NCBI RefSeq assembly: GCF_051020765.1
Contig: NW_027469189.1
Span: 372,001 to 436,000, forward strand
Length of the DNA stretch: 64,000 bases
Origin: Lasioglossum baleicum
Taxonomy: Eukaryota > Arthropoda > Insecta > Hymenoptera > Halictidae
Direction of reading: 5' to 3'
Position 1 is the stretch's first letter. Each line of letters starts with the position of its first letter. The notes under the pieces are model-generated. The model searched no databases, was not told where the DNA came from, and saw only the letters and a program-made list of their open reading frames with translations. Made by a program: the position numbers and the translations under genes. This document shows positions 1 through 11,108 of this stretch, one piece after another.

Positions 1-204
1 GATGCATCCTCTCGCACGTGTTTTTACGCGACTAGCCTGCGGGATGCATCCTCTCGCACGTGTTTTTGCTCGACTAGCATGCGGGATGCATCCTCTCGCA
101 CGTGTTTTTACTCGACTAGCCTGCGGGATGCATCCTCTCGCACGTGTTTTTACTCGACTACCCTGCGGGATGCATCCTCTCGCACGTGTTTTTGCTCGAC
201 TAGC
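1..204 (+). repeat. 42-mer array, 4.9 units at left edge
   Basis: The window starts exactly at unit position 1. The first unit has ACGCGAC in place of ACTCGAC, the third carries the C37A variant upstream (AGCATGCGG), and the unit before the first cluster has TACCCTG (G35C). Confidence 0.95.
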
Positions 205-249
205 CATGCGCATCCCAAAAAACCTGCGCATGCGCATCCCACAAAACCT
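205..249 (+). repeat. 24-mer cluster 1, K-Q
   Basis: Two modules with one perfect TGCGCATGCGCA at 225-236. The left flank is a G35C unit then a G26 unit. It matches clusters 11 and 14 and opens the first copy of the 5.4-kb higher-order unit. Confidence 0.95.
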
Positions 250-2163
250 CGCACGTGTTTTTACTCGACTAGCCTGCGGGATGCATCCTCTCGCACGTGT
301 TTTTACTCGACTAGCCTGCGGGATGCATCCTCTCGCACGTGTTTTTACTCGACTAGCCTGCGGTAAGCATCCTCTTGCACGTGTTTTTACTCGACTAGCC
401 TGCGGGATGCATCCTCTCGCACGTGTTTTTGCTCGACTAGCCTGCGGGATGCATCCTCTCGCACGTGTTTTTGCTCGACTAGCCTGCGGGATGCATCCTC
501 TCGCACGTGTTTTTGCTCGACTAGCCTGCTGGATGCATCCTCTCGCACGTGTTTTTGCTCGACTAGCCTGCGGGACGCATCCTCTCGCACGTGTTTTTAC
601 TCGACTAGCCTGCGGGATGCATCCTCTCGCACGTGTTTTTACTCGACTAGCCTGCGGGAAGCATCCTCTTGCACGTGTTTTTACTCGACTAGCATGCGGG
701 ATGCATCCTCTCGCACGTGTTTTTACTCGACTAGCCTGCGGGATGCATCCTCTCGCACGTGTTTTTACTCGACTAGCCTGCGGGAAGCATCCTCTTGCAC
801 GTGTTTTTACTCGACTAGCCTGCGGGATGCATCCTCTCGCACGTGTTTTTACTCGACTAGCCTGCGGGATGCATCCTCTCGCACGTGTTTTTACTCGACT
901 AGCCTGCGGGATGCATCCTCTTGCACGTGTTTTTACTCGACTAGCATGCGGGATGCATCCTCTCGCACGTGTTTTTACTCGACTAGCCTGCGGGAAGCAT
1001 CCTCTCGCACGTGTTTTTACTCGACTAGCCTGCGGGATGCATCCTCTCGCACGTGTTTTTACTCGACTAGCCTGCGGGAAGCATCCTCTTGCACGTGTTT
1101 TTACTCGACTAGCCTGCGGGATGCATCCTCTCGCACGTGTTTTTACTCGACTAGCCTGCGGGATGCATCCTCTTGCACGTGTTTTTACTCGACTAGCATG
1201 CGGGATGCATCCTCTCGCACGTGTTTTTACTCGACTAGCCTGCGGGATGCATCCTCTCGCACGTGTTTTTACTCGACTAGCCTGCGGGAAGCATCCTCTT
1301 GCACGTGTTTTTACTCGACTAGCCTGCGGGATGCATCCTCTCGCACGTGTTTTTACTCGACTAGCCTGCGGGATGCATCCTCTCGCACGTGTTTTTACTC
1401 GACTAGCCTGCGGGATGCATCCTCTTGCACGTGTTTTTACTCGACTAGCATGCGGGATGCATCCTCTCGCACGTGTTTTTACTCGACTAGCCTGCGGGAA
1501 GCATCCTCTCGCACGTGTTTTTACTCGACTAGCCTGCGGGATGCATCCTCTCGCACGTGTTTTTACTCGACTAGCCCGCGGGAAGCATCCTCTTGCACGT
1601 GTTTTTACTCGACTAGCCTGCGGGATGCATCCTCTCGCACGTGTTTTTACTCGACTAGCCTGCGGGATGCATCCTCTCGCACGTGTTTTTACTCGACTAG
1701 CCTGCGGGAAGCATCCTCTTGCACGTGTTTTTACTCGACTAGCCTGCGGGATGCATCCTCTCGCACGTGTTTTTACTCGACTAGCCTGCGGGATGCATCC
1801 TCTCGCACGTGTTTTTACTCGACTAGCCTGCAGGATGCATCCTCTCGCACGTGTTTTTGCTCGACTAGCCTGCGGGATGCATCCTCTCGCACGTGTTTGT
1901 GCTCGACTAGCCTGCGGGATGCATCCTCTCGCACGTGTTTTTACTCGACTAGCCTGCGGGATGCATCCTCTCGCACGTGTTTTTGCTCGACTAGCCTGCG
2001 GGATGCATCCTCTCGCACGTGTTTTTCCTCGACTAGCCTGCGGGATGCATCCTCTCGCACGTGTTTTTACTCGACTAGCCTGCGGGATGCATCCTCTCGC
2101 ACGTGTTTTTACTCGACTACCCTGCGGGATGCATCCTCTCGGACGTGTTTTTGCTCGACTAGC
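250..2163 (+). repeat. 42-mer array, 46 units
   Basis: Exactly 46 units. It has the same unit count and order of variants as 11109-13022. It holds a run of G26 units followed by the GACGCAT (T3C) unit near 574, then alternating T3 and A3/T13 units. A GGTAAGCAT unit at 361 is where the third copy has GCACGATGC instead. Confidence 0.95.
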
Positions 2164-2280
2164 CATGCGCATCCCAAAAAACCTGCGCATGCGCATCCCA
2201 AAAAATCTGCGCATGCGCATCCCAAAAAACCTGCGCATGCGCATCCCACAAAACCTGCGCATGCGCATCCCACAAAACCT
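2164..2280 (+). repeat. 24-mer cluster 2, K-K'-K-Q-Q
   Basis: Five modules with four perfect TGCGCATGCGCA junctions, the densest type. The preceding unit has lost its E-box (CGGACGTG near 2141). Identical in form to clusters 9, 12 and 51. Confidence 0.95.
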
Positions 2281-4571
2281 CGCACGTGTTTTTACTCGAC
2301 TAGCCTGCGGGATGCATCCTCTCGCACGTGTTTTTGCTCGACTAGCCTGCGGGATGCATCCTCTCGCACGTGTTTTTCCTCGACTAGCCTGCGGGATGCA
2401 TCCTCTCGCACGTGTTTTTACTCGACTAGCCTGCAGGATTCATCCTCTCGCACGTGTTTTTACTCGACTAGCCTGCGGGATGCATCCTCCCGCACGTGTT
2501 TTTACTCCACTAGCCTGCGGGATACATCCTCTCGCACGTGTTTTTGCTCGACTAGCCTGCGGGATGCATCCTCTCGCACGTGTTTTTGCTCGACTAGCCT
2601 GCGGGATGCATCCTCTCGCACGTGTTTTTGCTCGACTACCCTGCGGGACGCATCCTCTCGCACGTGTTTTTACTCGACTAGCCTGCGGGATGCATCCTCT
2701 CGCACGTGTTTTTACTCGACTAGCCTGCGGGAAGCATCCTCTTGCACGTGTTTTTACTCGACTAGCATGCGGGATGCATCCTCTCGCACGTGTTTTTCTC
2801 GACTAACCTGCGGGAAGCATCCTCTCGCACGTGTTTTTACTCGACTAGCATGCGGGATGCATCCTCTCGCACGTGTTTTTACTCGACTAGCCTGCGGGAA
2901 GCATCCTCTTGCACGTGTTTTTACTCGACTAGCCTGCGGGATGCATCCTCTCGCACGTGTTTTTACTCGACTAGCCTGCGGGATGCATCCTCTTGCACGT
3001 GTTTTTACTCGACTAGCATGCGGGATGCATCCTCTCGCACGTGTTTTTACTCGACTAGCCTGCGGGATGCATCCTCTCGCACGTGTTTTTGCTCGACTAG
3101 CCTGCTGGATGCATCCTCTCGCACGTGTTTTTACTCGACTAGCCTGCGGGATGCATCCTCCCGCACGTGTTTTTACTCCACTAGCCTGCGGGATGCATCC
3201 TCTCGCACGTGTTTTTACTCGACTAGCCTGCGGGATTCATCCTCTCGCACGTGTTTTTACTCGACTAGCCTGCGGGATGCATCCTCTCGCACGTGTTTTC
3301 GCTCGACTAGCCTGCTGGATGCATCCTCTCGCACGTGTTTTTACTCGACTAGCCTGCGGGATGCATCCTCCCGCACGTGTTTTTACTCCACTAGCCTGCG
3401 GGATACATCCTCTCGCACGTGTTTTTGCTCGACTAGCCTGCGGGATGCATCCTCTCGCACGTGTTTTTGCTCGACTAGCCTGCGGGATGCATCCTCTCGC
3501 ACGTGTTTTTGCTCGACTAGCCTGCGGGACGCATCCTCTCGCACGTGTTTTTACTCGACTAGCATGCGGGATGCATCCTCTCGCACGTGTTTTTACTCGA
3601 CTAGCCTGCGGGAAGCATCCTCTCGCACGTGTTTTTACTCGACTAGCCTGCGGGAAGCATCCTCTCGCACGTGTTTTTACTCGACTAGCCTGCGGGATGC
3701 ATCCTCTCGCACGTGTTTTTACTCGACTAGCCTGCGGGAAGCATCCTCTTGCACGTGTTTTTACTCGACTAGCCTGCGGGAAGCATCCTCTTGCACGTGT
3801 TTTTACTCGACTAGCCTGCGGGATGCATCCTCTTGCACGTGTTTTTGCTCGACTAGCCTGCGGGATGCATCCTCTCGCACGTGTTTTTACTCGACTAGCC
3901 TGCGGGAAGCATCCTCTTGCACGTGTTTTTACTCGACTAGCCTGCGGGATGCATCCTCTCGCACGTGTTTTTACTCGACTAGCCTGCGGGATGCATCCTC
4001 TCGCACGTGTTTTTACTCGACTAGCCTGCAGGATGCATCCTCTCGCACGTGTTTTTACTCGACTAGCCTGCGGGATGCATCCTCTCGCACGTGTTTTTGC
4101 TCGACTAGCCTGCGGGATGCATCCTCTCGCACGTGTTTTTGCTCGACTAGCCTGCGGGATGCATCCTCTCGCACGTGTTTTTGCTCGACTAGCCTGCGGG
4201 ATGCATCCTCTCGCACGTGTTTTTACTCGACTAGCCTGCGGGAAGCATCCTCTTGCACGTGTTTTTACTCGACTAGCATGCGGGATGCATCCTCTCGCAC
4301 GTGTTTTTACTCGACTAGCCTGCGGGAAGCATCCTCTCGCACGTGTTTTTACTCGACTAGCTTGCGGGATGCATCCTCTCGCACGTGTTTTTACTCGACT
4401 AGCCTGCGGTAAGCATCCTCTTGCACGTGTTTTTACTCGACTAGCCTGCGGGATGCATCCTCTCGCACGTGTTTTTACTCGACTAGCCTGCGGGATGCAT
4501 CCTCTCGCACGTGTTTTTATTCGACTACCCTGCGGGATGCATCCTCTCGCACGTGTTTTTGCTCGACTAGC
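2281..4571 (+). repeat. 42-mer array, 55 units with one 1-base deletion
   Basis: Length is 55 units minus one base. The A after the T5 tract is missing at about 2798, giving TTTTTCTCGAC. The same deletion recurs at 8273, 13657, 52350 and 55475 and marks copies of one ancestral segment. It also contains T12C (CTCCCGCAC), G30C (ACTCCAC) and G41T (CTGCTGG) units. Confidence 0.95.
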
Positions 4572-4640
4572 CATGCGCATCCCAAAAAACCTGCGCATGC
4601 GCATCCCACAAAACCTGCGCATGCGCATCCCACAAAACCT
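4572..4640 (+). repeat. 24-mer cluster 3, K-Q-Q
   Basis: Three modules, two perfect palindromic junctions. Preceded by a unit with TTTTTATTCG and a G35C unit; followed by a CCTCACGCACG unit. Same as clusters 10, 13, 52, 53 and 54. Confidence 0.95.
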
Positions 4641-4916
4641 CGCACGTGTTTTTACTCGACTAGCCTGCGGGATGCATCCTCACGCACGTGTTTTTACTCG
4701 ACTAGCCTGCGGGATGCATCCTCTCGCACGTGTTTTTACTCGACTAGCCTGCAGGATGCATCCTCTCGCACGTGTTTTTACTCGACTAGCCTGCGGGATG
4801 CATCCTCTCGCACGTGTTTTTGCTCGACTAGCCTGCGGGATGCATCCTATCGCACGTGTTTTTATTCGACTACCCTGCGGGATGCATCCTCTCGCACGTG
4901 TTTTTGCTCGACTAGC
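4641..4916 (+). repeat. 42-mer array, 7 units
   Basis: Seven units forming the spacer inside the 345-bp duplication. Contains CCTCACGCACG near 4677 and CCTATCGCACG near 4848. Confidence 0.93.
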
Positions 4917-4985
4917 CATGCGCATCCCAAAAAACCTGCGCATGCGCATCCCACAAAACCTGCGCATGCGCATCCCACAAAACCT
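4917..4985 (+). repeat. 24-mer cluster 4, K-Q-Q
   Basis: Duplicate of cluster 3, exactly 345 bp downstream, with two perfect palindromic junctions. Confidence 0.95.
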
Positions 4986-6437
4986 CGCACGTGTTTTTAC
5001 TCGACTAGCCTGCGGGATGCATCCTCACGCACGTGTTTTTACTCGACTAGCCTGCGGGATGCATCCTCTCGCACGTGTTTTTACTCGACTAGCCTGCAGG
5101 ATGCATCCTCTCGCACGTGTTTTTACTCGACTAGCCTGCGGGATGCATCCTCTCGCACGTGTTTTTGCTCGACTAGCCTGCGGGATGCATCCTATCGCAC
5201 GTGTTTTTGCTCGACTAGCCTGCGGGATGCATCCTCTCGCACGTGTTTTTGCTCGACTAGCCTGCGGGATGCATCCTCTCGCACGTGTTTTTGCTCGACT
5301 ATCCTGCGGAATGCATCCTCTCGCACGTGTTTTTGCTCGACTAGCCTGCGGGACGCATCCTCTCGCACGTGTTTTTACTCGACTAGCCTGCGGGATGCAT
5401 CCTCTCGCACGTGTTTTTACTCGACTAGCCTGCGGGAAGCATCCTCTTGCACGTGTTTTTACTCGACTAGCATGCGGGATGAATCCTCTCGCACGTGTTT
5501 TTACTCGACTAGCCTGCGGGAAGCATCCTCTCGCACGTGTTTTTACTCGACTAGCCTGTGGGAAGCATCCTCTTGCACGTGTTTTTACTCGACTAGCCTG
5601 CGGGATGCATCCTCTCGCACGTGTTTTTACTCGACTAGCCTGCGGGATGCATCCTCTCGCACGTGTTTTTGCTCGACTAGCCTGCGGGATGCATCCTCTC
5701 GCACGTGTTTTTGCTCGACTAGCCTGCGGGATGCATCCTCTCGCACGTGTTTTTACGCGACTAGCCTGCGGGATGCATCCTCTCGCACGTGTTTTTGCTC
5801 GACTAGCATGCGGGATGCATCCTCTCGCACGTGTTTTTACTCGACTAGCCTGCGGGATGCATCCTCTCGCACGTGTTTTTACTCGACTAGCCTGCACGAT
5901 GCATCCTCTCGCACGTGTTTTTACTCGACTAGCCTGCGGGATGCATCCTCTCGCACGTGTTTTTGCTCGACTAGCCTGAAGGATGCATCCTCTCGCACGT
6001 GTTTTTGCTCGACTAGCCTGCGGGATGCATCCTCTCGCACGTGTTTTTGCTCGACTAGCCTGCTGGATGCATCCTCTCGCAGGTGTTTTTGCTCGACTAG
6101 CCTGCGGGACGCATCCTCTCGCACGTGTTTTTACTCGACTAGCCTGCGGGATGCATCCTCTCGCACGTGTTTTTACTCGACTAGCCTGCGGGAAGCATCC
6201 TCTTGCACGTGTTTTTACTCGACTAGCATGCGGGATGCATCCTCTCGCACGTGTTTTTACTCGACTAGCCTGCGGGATGCATCCTCTCGCACGTGTTTTT
6301 ACTCGACTAGCCTGCGGGAAGCATCCTCTTGCACGTGTTTTTACTCGACTAGCCTGCGGGATGCATACTCTCGCACGTGTTTTTACTCGACTACCCTGCG
6401 GGATGCATCCTCTCGCACGTGTTTTTGCTCGACTAGC
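4986..6437 (+). repeat. 42-mer array, 35 units
   Basis: Thirty-five units. Roughly 5.0-5.8 kb aligns with 10.1-10.95 kb at offset 5,130. Where that copy has a K-Q cluster this one continues as plain 42-mers. Private variants include CCTGAAGG near 5976, ACTATCCTG near 5310 and a lost E-box (GCAGGTG) near 6080. Confidence 0.93.
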
Positions 6438-6530
6438 CATGCGCATCCCAAAAAACCTGCGCATGCGCATCCCAAAAAACCTGCGCATGCGCATCCCACA
6501 AAACCTGCGTATGCGCATCCCACAAAACCT
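6438..6530 (+). repeat. 24-mer cluster 5, K-K-Q-Q
   Basis: Four modules; the last junction is TGCGTATGCGCA, leaving two perfect palindromes. This variant is otherwise typical of clusters 32, 35, 38, 40, 43, 45, 46, 49 and 59. Confidence 0.95.
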
Positions 6531-6639
6531 CGCACGTGTTTTTACTCGACTAGCCTGCGGGATGCATCCTCTAAGCACGTGTTTTTACTCGACTAGCCTG
6601 CGGGATGCATCCTCTCGCACGTGTTTTTGCTCGACTAGC
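6531..6639 (+). repeat. 42-mer spacer, 3 units plus one base
   Basis: Three units with a one-base insertion at about 6573, where CTCTCGCAC reads CTCTAAGCAC. Confidence 0.9.
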
Positions 6640-6708
6640 CATGCGCATCCCAAAAAACCTGCACATGCGCATCCCAAAAAACCTGCGCATGCGCATCCCA
6701 CAAAACCT
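6640..6708 (+). repeat. 24-mer cluster 6, K-K-Q
   Basis: Three modules, the only K-K-Q cluster seen. The first junction is TGCACATGCGCA; one perfect palindrome remains. Confidence 0.95.
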
Positions 6709-6900
6709 CGCACGTGTTTTTACTCGACTAGCCTGCGGGATGCATCCTCTCGCACGTGTTTTTACTCGACTAGCCTGCGGGATGCATCCTCTCGCACGTG
6801 TTTTTACTCGACTAGCCTGCGGGATGCATCGTCTCGCACGTGTTTTTACTCGACTAGCCTGCGGGATGCATCCTCTCGCACGTGTTTTTGCTCGACTAGC
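6709..6900 (+). repeat. 42-mer spacer, 5 units
   Basis: Five units, including the C9G unit (GCATCGTCTCG) near 6828 that is otherwise typical of 25.8-51 kb. Confidence 0.93.
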
Positions 6901-6993
6901 CATGCGCATCCCAAAAAACCTGCGCATGCGCATCCCAAAAAATCTGCGCATGCGCATCCCACAAAACCTGCGCATGCGCATCCCACAAAACCT
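6901..6993 (+). repeat. 24-mer cluster 7, K-K'-Q-Q
   Basis: Four modules, three perfect palindromes. The right flank reads CACGTGTTTGTGCTC, breaking the T5 tract, as after clusters 8, 33, 41 and 47. Confidence 0.95.
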
Positions 6994-7143
6994 CGCACGT
7001 GTTTGTGCTCGACTAGCCTGCGGGATGCATCCTTTCGCACGTGTTTTTACCCGACTAGCCTGCGGGATGCATCCTCTCGCACGTGTTTTAGCTCGACTAG
7101 CCTGCGGTATGCATCCTCTCGCACGTGTTTTTGCTCGACTAGC
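6994..7143 (+). repeat. 42-mer spacer, 4 units
   Basis: Four units with CCTTTCGCACG near 7031, ACCCGAC near 7050 and GGTATGCAT near 7107. Confidence 0.93.
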
Positions 7144-7236
7144 CATGCGCATCCCAAAAAACCTGCGCATGCGCATCCCAAAAAATCTGCGCATGCGCAT
7201 CCCACAAAACCTGCGCATGCGCATCCCACAAAACCT
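7144..7236 (+). repeat. 24-mer cluster 8, K-K'-Q-Q
   Basis: Four modules, three perfect palindromes, right flank CACGTGTTTGTGCTC. Near-copy of cluster 7, 243 bp downstream. Confidence 0.95.
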
Positions 7237-7638
7237 CGCACGTGTTTGTGCTCGACTAGACTGCGGGATGCATCCTTTCGCACGTGTTTTTACTCGACTA
7301 GCCTGCGGGATGCATCCTCTCGCACGTATTTTTGCTCGACTAGCCTGCGGGATGCATCCTCTCGCACGTGTTTGTGCTCGACTAGCCTGCGGGATGCATC
7401 CTCTCGCACGTGTTTTTACTCGACTGGCCTGCGGGATGCATCCTCTCGCACGTGTTTTTGCTCGACTAGCCTGCGGGATGCATCCTCTCGCACGTGTTTT
7501 TCCTCGACTAGCCTGCGGGATGCATCCTCTCGCACGTGTTTTTACTCGACTAGCCTGCGGGATGCATCCTCTCGCACGTGTTTTTACTCGACTACCCTGC
7601 GGGATGCATCCTCTCGGACGTGTTTTTGCTCGACTAGC
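7237..7638 (+). repeat. 42-mer array, 10 units
   Basis: Ten units; one has a broken E-box (CACGTATTT, near 7327). From about 7.36 kb onward it matches the unit order before clusters 2 and 12. Confidence 0.93.
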
Positions 7639-7755
7639 CATGCGCATCCCAAAAAACCTGCGCATGCGCATCCCAAAAAATCTGCGCATGCGCATCCCAA
7701 AAAACCTGCGCATGCGCATCCCACAAAACCTGCGCATGCGCATCCCACAAAACCT
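7639..7755 (+). repeat. 24-mer cluster 9, K-K'-K-Q-Q
   Basis: Copy of cluster 2 at offset 5,475; four perfect palindromes; upstream E-box lost (CGGACGTG near 7617). Confidence 0.95.
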
Positions 7756-10046
7756 CGCACGTGTTTTTACTCGACTAGCCTGCGGGATGCATACTCTCGC
7801 ACGTGTTTTTGCTCGACTAGCCTGCGGGATGCATCCTCTCGCACGTGTTTTTCCTCGACTAGCCTGCGGGATGCATCCTCTCGCACGTGTTTTTACTCGA
7901 CTAGCCTGCAGGATTCATCCTCTCGCACGTGTTTTTACTCGACTAGCCTGCGGGATGCATCCTCCCGCACGTGTTTTTACTCCACTAGCCTGCGGGATAC
8001 ATCCTCTCGCACGTGTTTTTGCTCGACTAGCCTGCGGGATGCATCCTCTCGCACGTGTTTTTGCTCGACTAGCCTGCGGGATGCATCCTCTCGCACGTGT
8101 TTTTGCTCGACTACCCTGCGGGACGCATCCTCTCGCACGTGTTTTTACTCGACTAGCCTGCGGGATGCATCCTCTCGCACGTGTTTTTACTCGACTAGCC
8201 TGCGGGAAGCATCCTCTTGCACGTGTTTTTACTCGACTAGCATGCGGGATGCATCCTCTCGCACGTGTTTTTCTCGACTAACCTGCGGGAAGCATCCTCT
8301 CGCACGTGTTTTTACTCGACTAGCATGCGGGATGCATCCTCTCGCACGTGTTTTTACTCGACTAGCCTGCGGGAAGCATCCTCTTGCACGTGTTTTTACT
8401 CGACTAGCCTGCGGGATGCATCCTCTCGCACGTGTTTTTACTCGACTAGCCTGCGGGATGCATCCTCTTGCACGTGTTTTTACTCGACTAGCATGCGGGA
8501 TGCATCCTCTCGCACGTGTTTTTACTCGACTAGCCTGCGGGATGCATCCTCTCGCACGTGTTTTTGCTCGACTAGCCTGCTGGATGCATCCTCTCGCACG
8601 TGTTTTTACTCGACTAGCCTGCGGGATGCATCCTCCCGCACGTGTTTTTACTCCACTAGCCTGCGGGATGCATCCTCTCGCACGTGTTTTTACTCGACTA
8701 GCCTGCGGGATTCATCCTCTCGCACGTGTTTTTACTCGACTAGCCTGCGGGATGCATCCTCTCGCACGTGTTTTCGCTCGACTAGCCTGCTGGATGCATC
8801 CTCTCGCACGTGTTTTTACTCGACTAGCCTGCGGGATGCATCCTCCCGCACGTGTTTTTACTCCACTAGCCTGCGGGATACATCCTCTCGCACGTGTTTT
8901 TGCTCGACTAGCCTGCGGGATGCATCCTCTCGCACGTGTTTTTGCTCGACTAGCCTGCGGGATGCATCCTCTCGCACGTGTTTTTGCTCGACTAGCCTGC
9001 GGGACGCATCCTCTCGCACGTGTTTTTACTCGACTAGCATGCGGGATGCATCCTCTCGCACGTGTTTTTACTCGACTAGCCTGCGGGAAGCATCCTCTCG
9101 CACGTGTTTTTACTCGACTAGCCTGCGGGAAGCATCCTCTCGCACGTGTTTTTACTCGACTAGCCTGCGGGATGCATCCTCTCGCACGTGTTTTTACTCG
9201 ACTAGCCTGCGGGAAGCATCCTCTTGCACGTGTTTTTACTCGACTAGCCTGCGGGAAGCATCCTCTTGCACGTGTTTTTACTCGACTAGCCTGCGGGATG
9301 CATCCTCTTGCACGTGTTTTTGCTCGACTAGCCTGCGGGATGCATCCTCTCGCACGTGTTTTTACTCGACTAGCCTGCGGGAAGCATCCTCTTGCACGTG
9401 TTTTTACTCGACTAGCCTGCGGGATGCATCCTCTCGCACGTGTTTTTACTCGACTAGCCTGCGGGATGCATCCTCTCGCACGTGTTTTTACTCGACTAGC
9501 CTGCAGGATGCATCCTCTCGCACGTGTTTTTACTCGACTAGCCTGCGGGATGCATCCTCTCGCACGTGTTTTTGCTCGACTAGCCTGCGGGATGCATCCT
9601 CTCGCACGTGTTTTTGCTCGACTAGCCTGCGGGATGCATCCTCTCGCACGTGTTTTTGCTCGACTAGCCTGCGGGATGCATCCTCTCGCACGTGTTTTTA
9701 CTCGACTAGCCTGCGGGAAGCATCCTCTTGCACGTGTTTTTACTCGACTAGCATGCGGGATGCATCCTCTCGCACGTGTTTTTACTCGACTAGCCTGCGG
9801 GAAGCATCCTCTCGCACGTGTTTTTACTCGACTAGCTTGCGGGATGCATCCTCTCGCACGTGTTTTTACTCGACTAGCCTGCGGTAAGCATCCTCTTGCA
9901 CGTGTTTTTACTCGACTAGCCTGCGGGATGCATCCTCTCGCACGTGTTTTTACTCGACTAGCCTGCGGGATGCATCCTCTCGCACGTGTTTTTATTCGAC
10001 TACCCTGCGGGATGCATCCTCTCGCACGTGTTTTTGCTCGACTAGC
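7756..10046 (+). repeat. 42-mer array, 55 units with one 1-base deletion
   Basis: Same length and variant order as 2281-4571, with the shared deletion after T5 at 8273. A GCATACTCTCG (C8A) unit near 7790 is private. Confidence 0.95.
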
Positions 10047-10115
10047 CATGCGCATCCCAAAAAACCTGCGCATGCGCATCCCACAAAACCTGCGCATGCG
10101 CATCCCACAAAACCT
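10047..10115 (+). repeat. 24-mer cluster 10, K-Q-Q
   Basis: Copy of cluster 3 at offset 5,475; two perfect palindromes; not duplicated here. Confidence 0.95.
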
Positions 10116-11063
10116 CGCACGTGTTTTTACTCGACTAGCCTGCGGGATGCATCCTCACGCACGTGTTTTTACTCGACTAGCCTGCGGGATGCATCCTCTC
10201 GCACGTGTTTTTACTCGACTAGCCTGCAGGATGCATCCTCTCGCACGTGTTTTTACTCGACTAGCCTGCGGGATGCATCCTCTCGCACGTGTTTTTGCTC
10301 GACTAGCCTGCGGGATGCATCCTATCGCACGTGTTTTTGCTCGACTAGCCTGCGGGATGCATCCTCTCGCACGTGTTTTTGCTCGACTAGCCTGCGGGAT
10401 GCATCCTCTCGCACGTGTTTTTGCTCGACTATCCTGCGGGATGCATCCTCTCGCACGTGTTTTTGCTCGACTAGCCTGCGGGACGCATCCTCTCGCACGT
10501 GTTTTTACTCGACTAGCCTGCGGGATGCATCCTCTCGCACGTGTTTTTACTCGACTAGCCTGCGGGAAGCATCCTCTTGCACGTGTTTTTACTCGACTAG
10601 CATGCGGGATGCATCCTCTCGCACGTGTTTTTACTCGACTAGCCTGCGGGAAGCATCCTCTCGCACGTGTTTTTACTCGACTAGCCTGTGGGAAGCATCC
10701 TCTTGCACGTGTTTTTACTCGACTAGCCTGCGGGATGCATCCTCTCGCACGTGTTTTTACTGGACTAGCCTGCGGGATGCATCCTCTCGCACGTGTTTTT
10801 GCTCGACTAGCCTGCGGGATGCATCCTCTCGCACGTGTTTTTGCTCGACTAGCCTGCGGGATGCATCCTCTCGCACGTGTTTTTACGCGACTAGCCTGCG
10901 GGATGCATCCTCTCGCACGTGTTTTTGCTCGACTAGCATGCGGGATGCATCCTCTCGCACGTGTTTTTACTCGACTAGCCTGCGGGATGCATCCTCTCGC
11001 ACGTGTTTTTACTCGACTACCCTGCGGGATGCATCCTCTCGCACGTGTTTTTGCTCGACTAGC
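10116..11063 (+). repeat. 42-mer array, 23 units
   Basis: Twenty-three units, same variant order as 15500-16447. Private ACTGGAC near 10751. Confidence 0.95.
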
Positions 11064-11108
11064 CATGCGCATCCCAAAAAACCTGCGCATGCGCATCCCA
11101 CAAAACCT
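11064..11108 (+). repeat. 24-mer cluster 11, K-Q
   Basis: Copy of cluster 1 at offset 10,859; one perfect palindrome. Confidence 0.95.

Larger units (their letters stand above)
4517..5206 (+). repeat. 345-bp tandem duplication (approximate ends)
   Basis: Clusters 3 and 4 and their flanks, including the CCTCACGCACG and CCTATCGCACG units, repeat at a spacing of 345 bp. The other two copies of this higher-order unit have the segment once, at 10047 and 15431. It is therefore private to the first copy. The ends are approximate because the junction lies inside near-identical 42-mers. Confidence 0.85.

Noticed and set aside
387..590. Short minus-strand frames of 64-97 codons as small genes
   Set aside because: They are open only where consecutive units carry G26 (CAA instead of the TAA stop on the minus strand), so their extent simply maps G26 runs.
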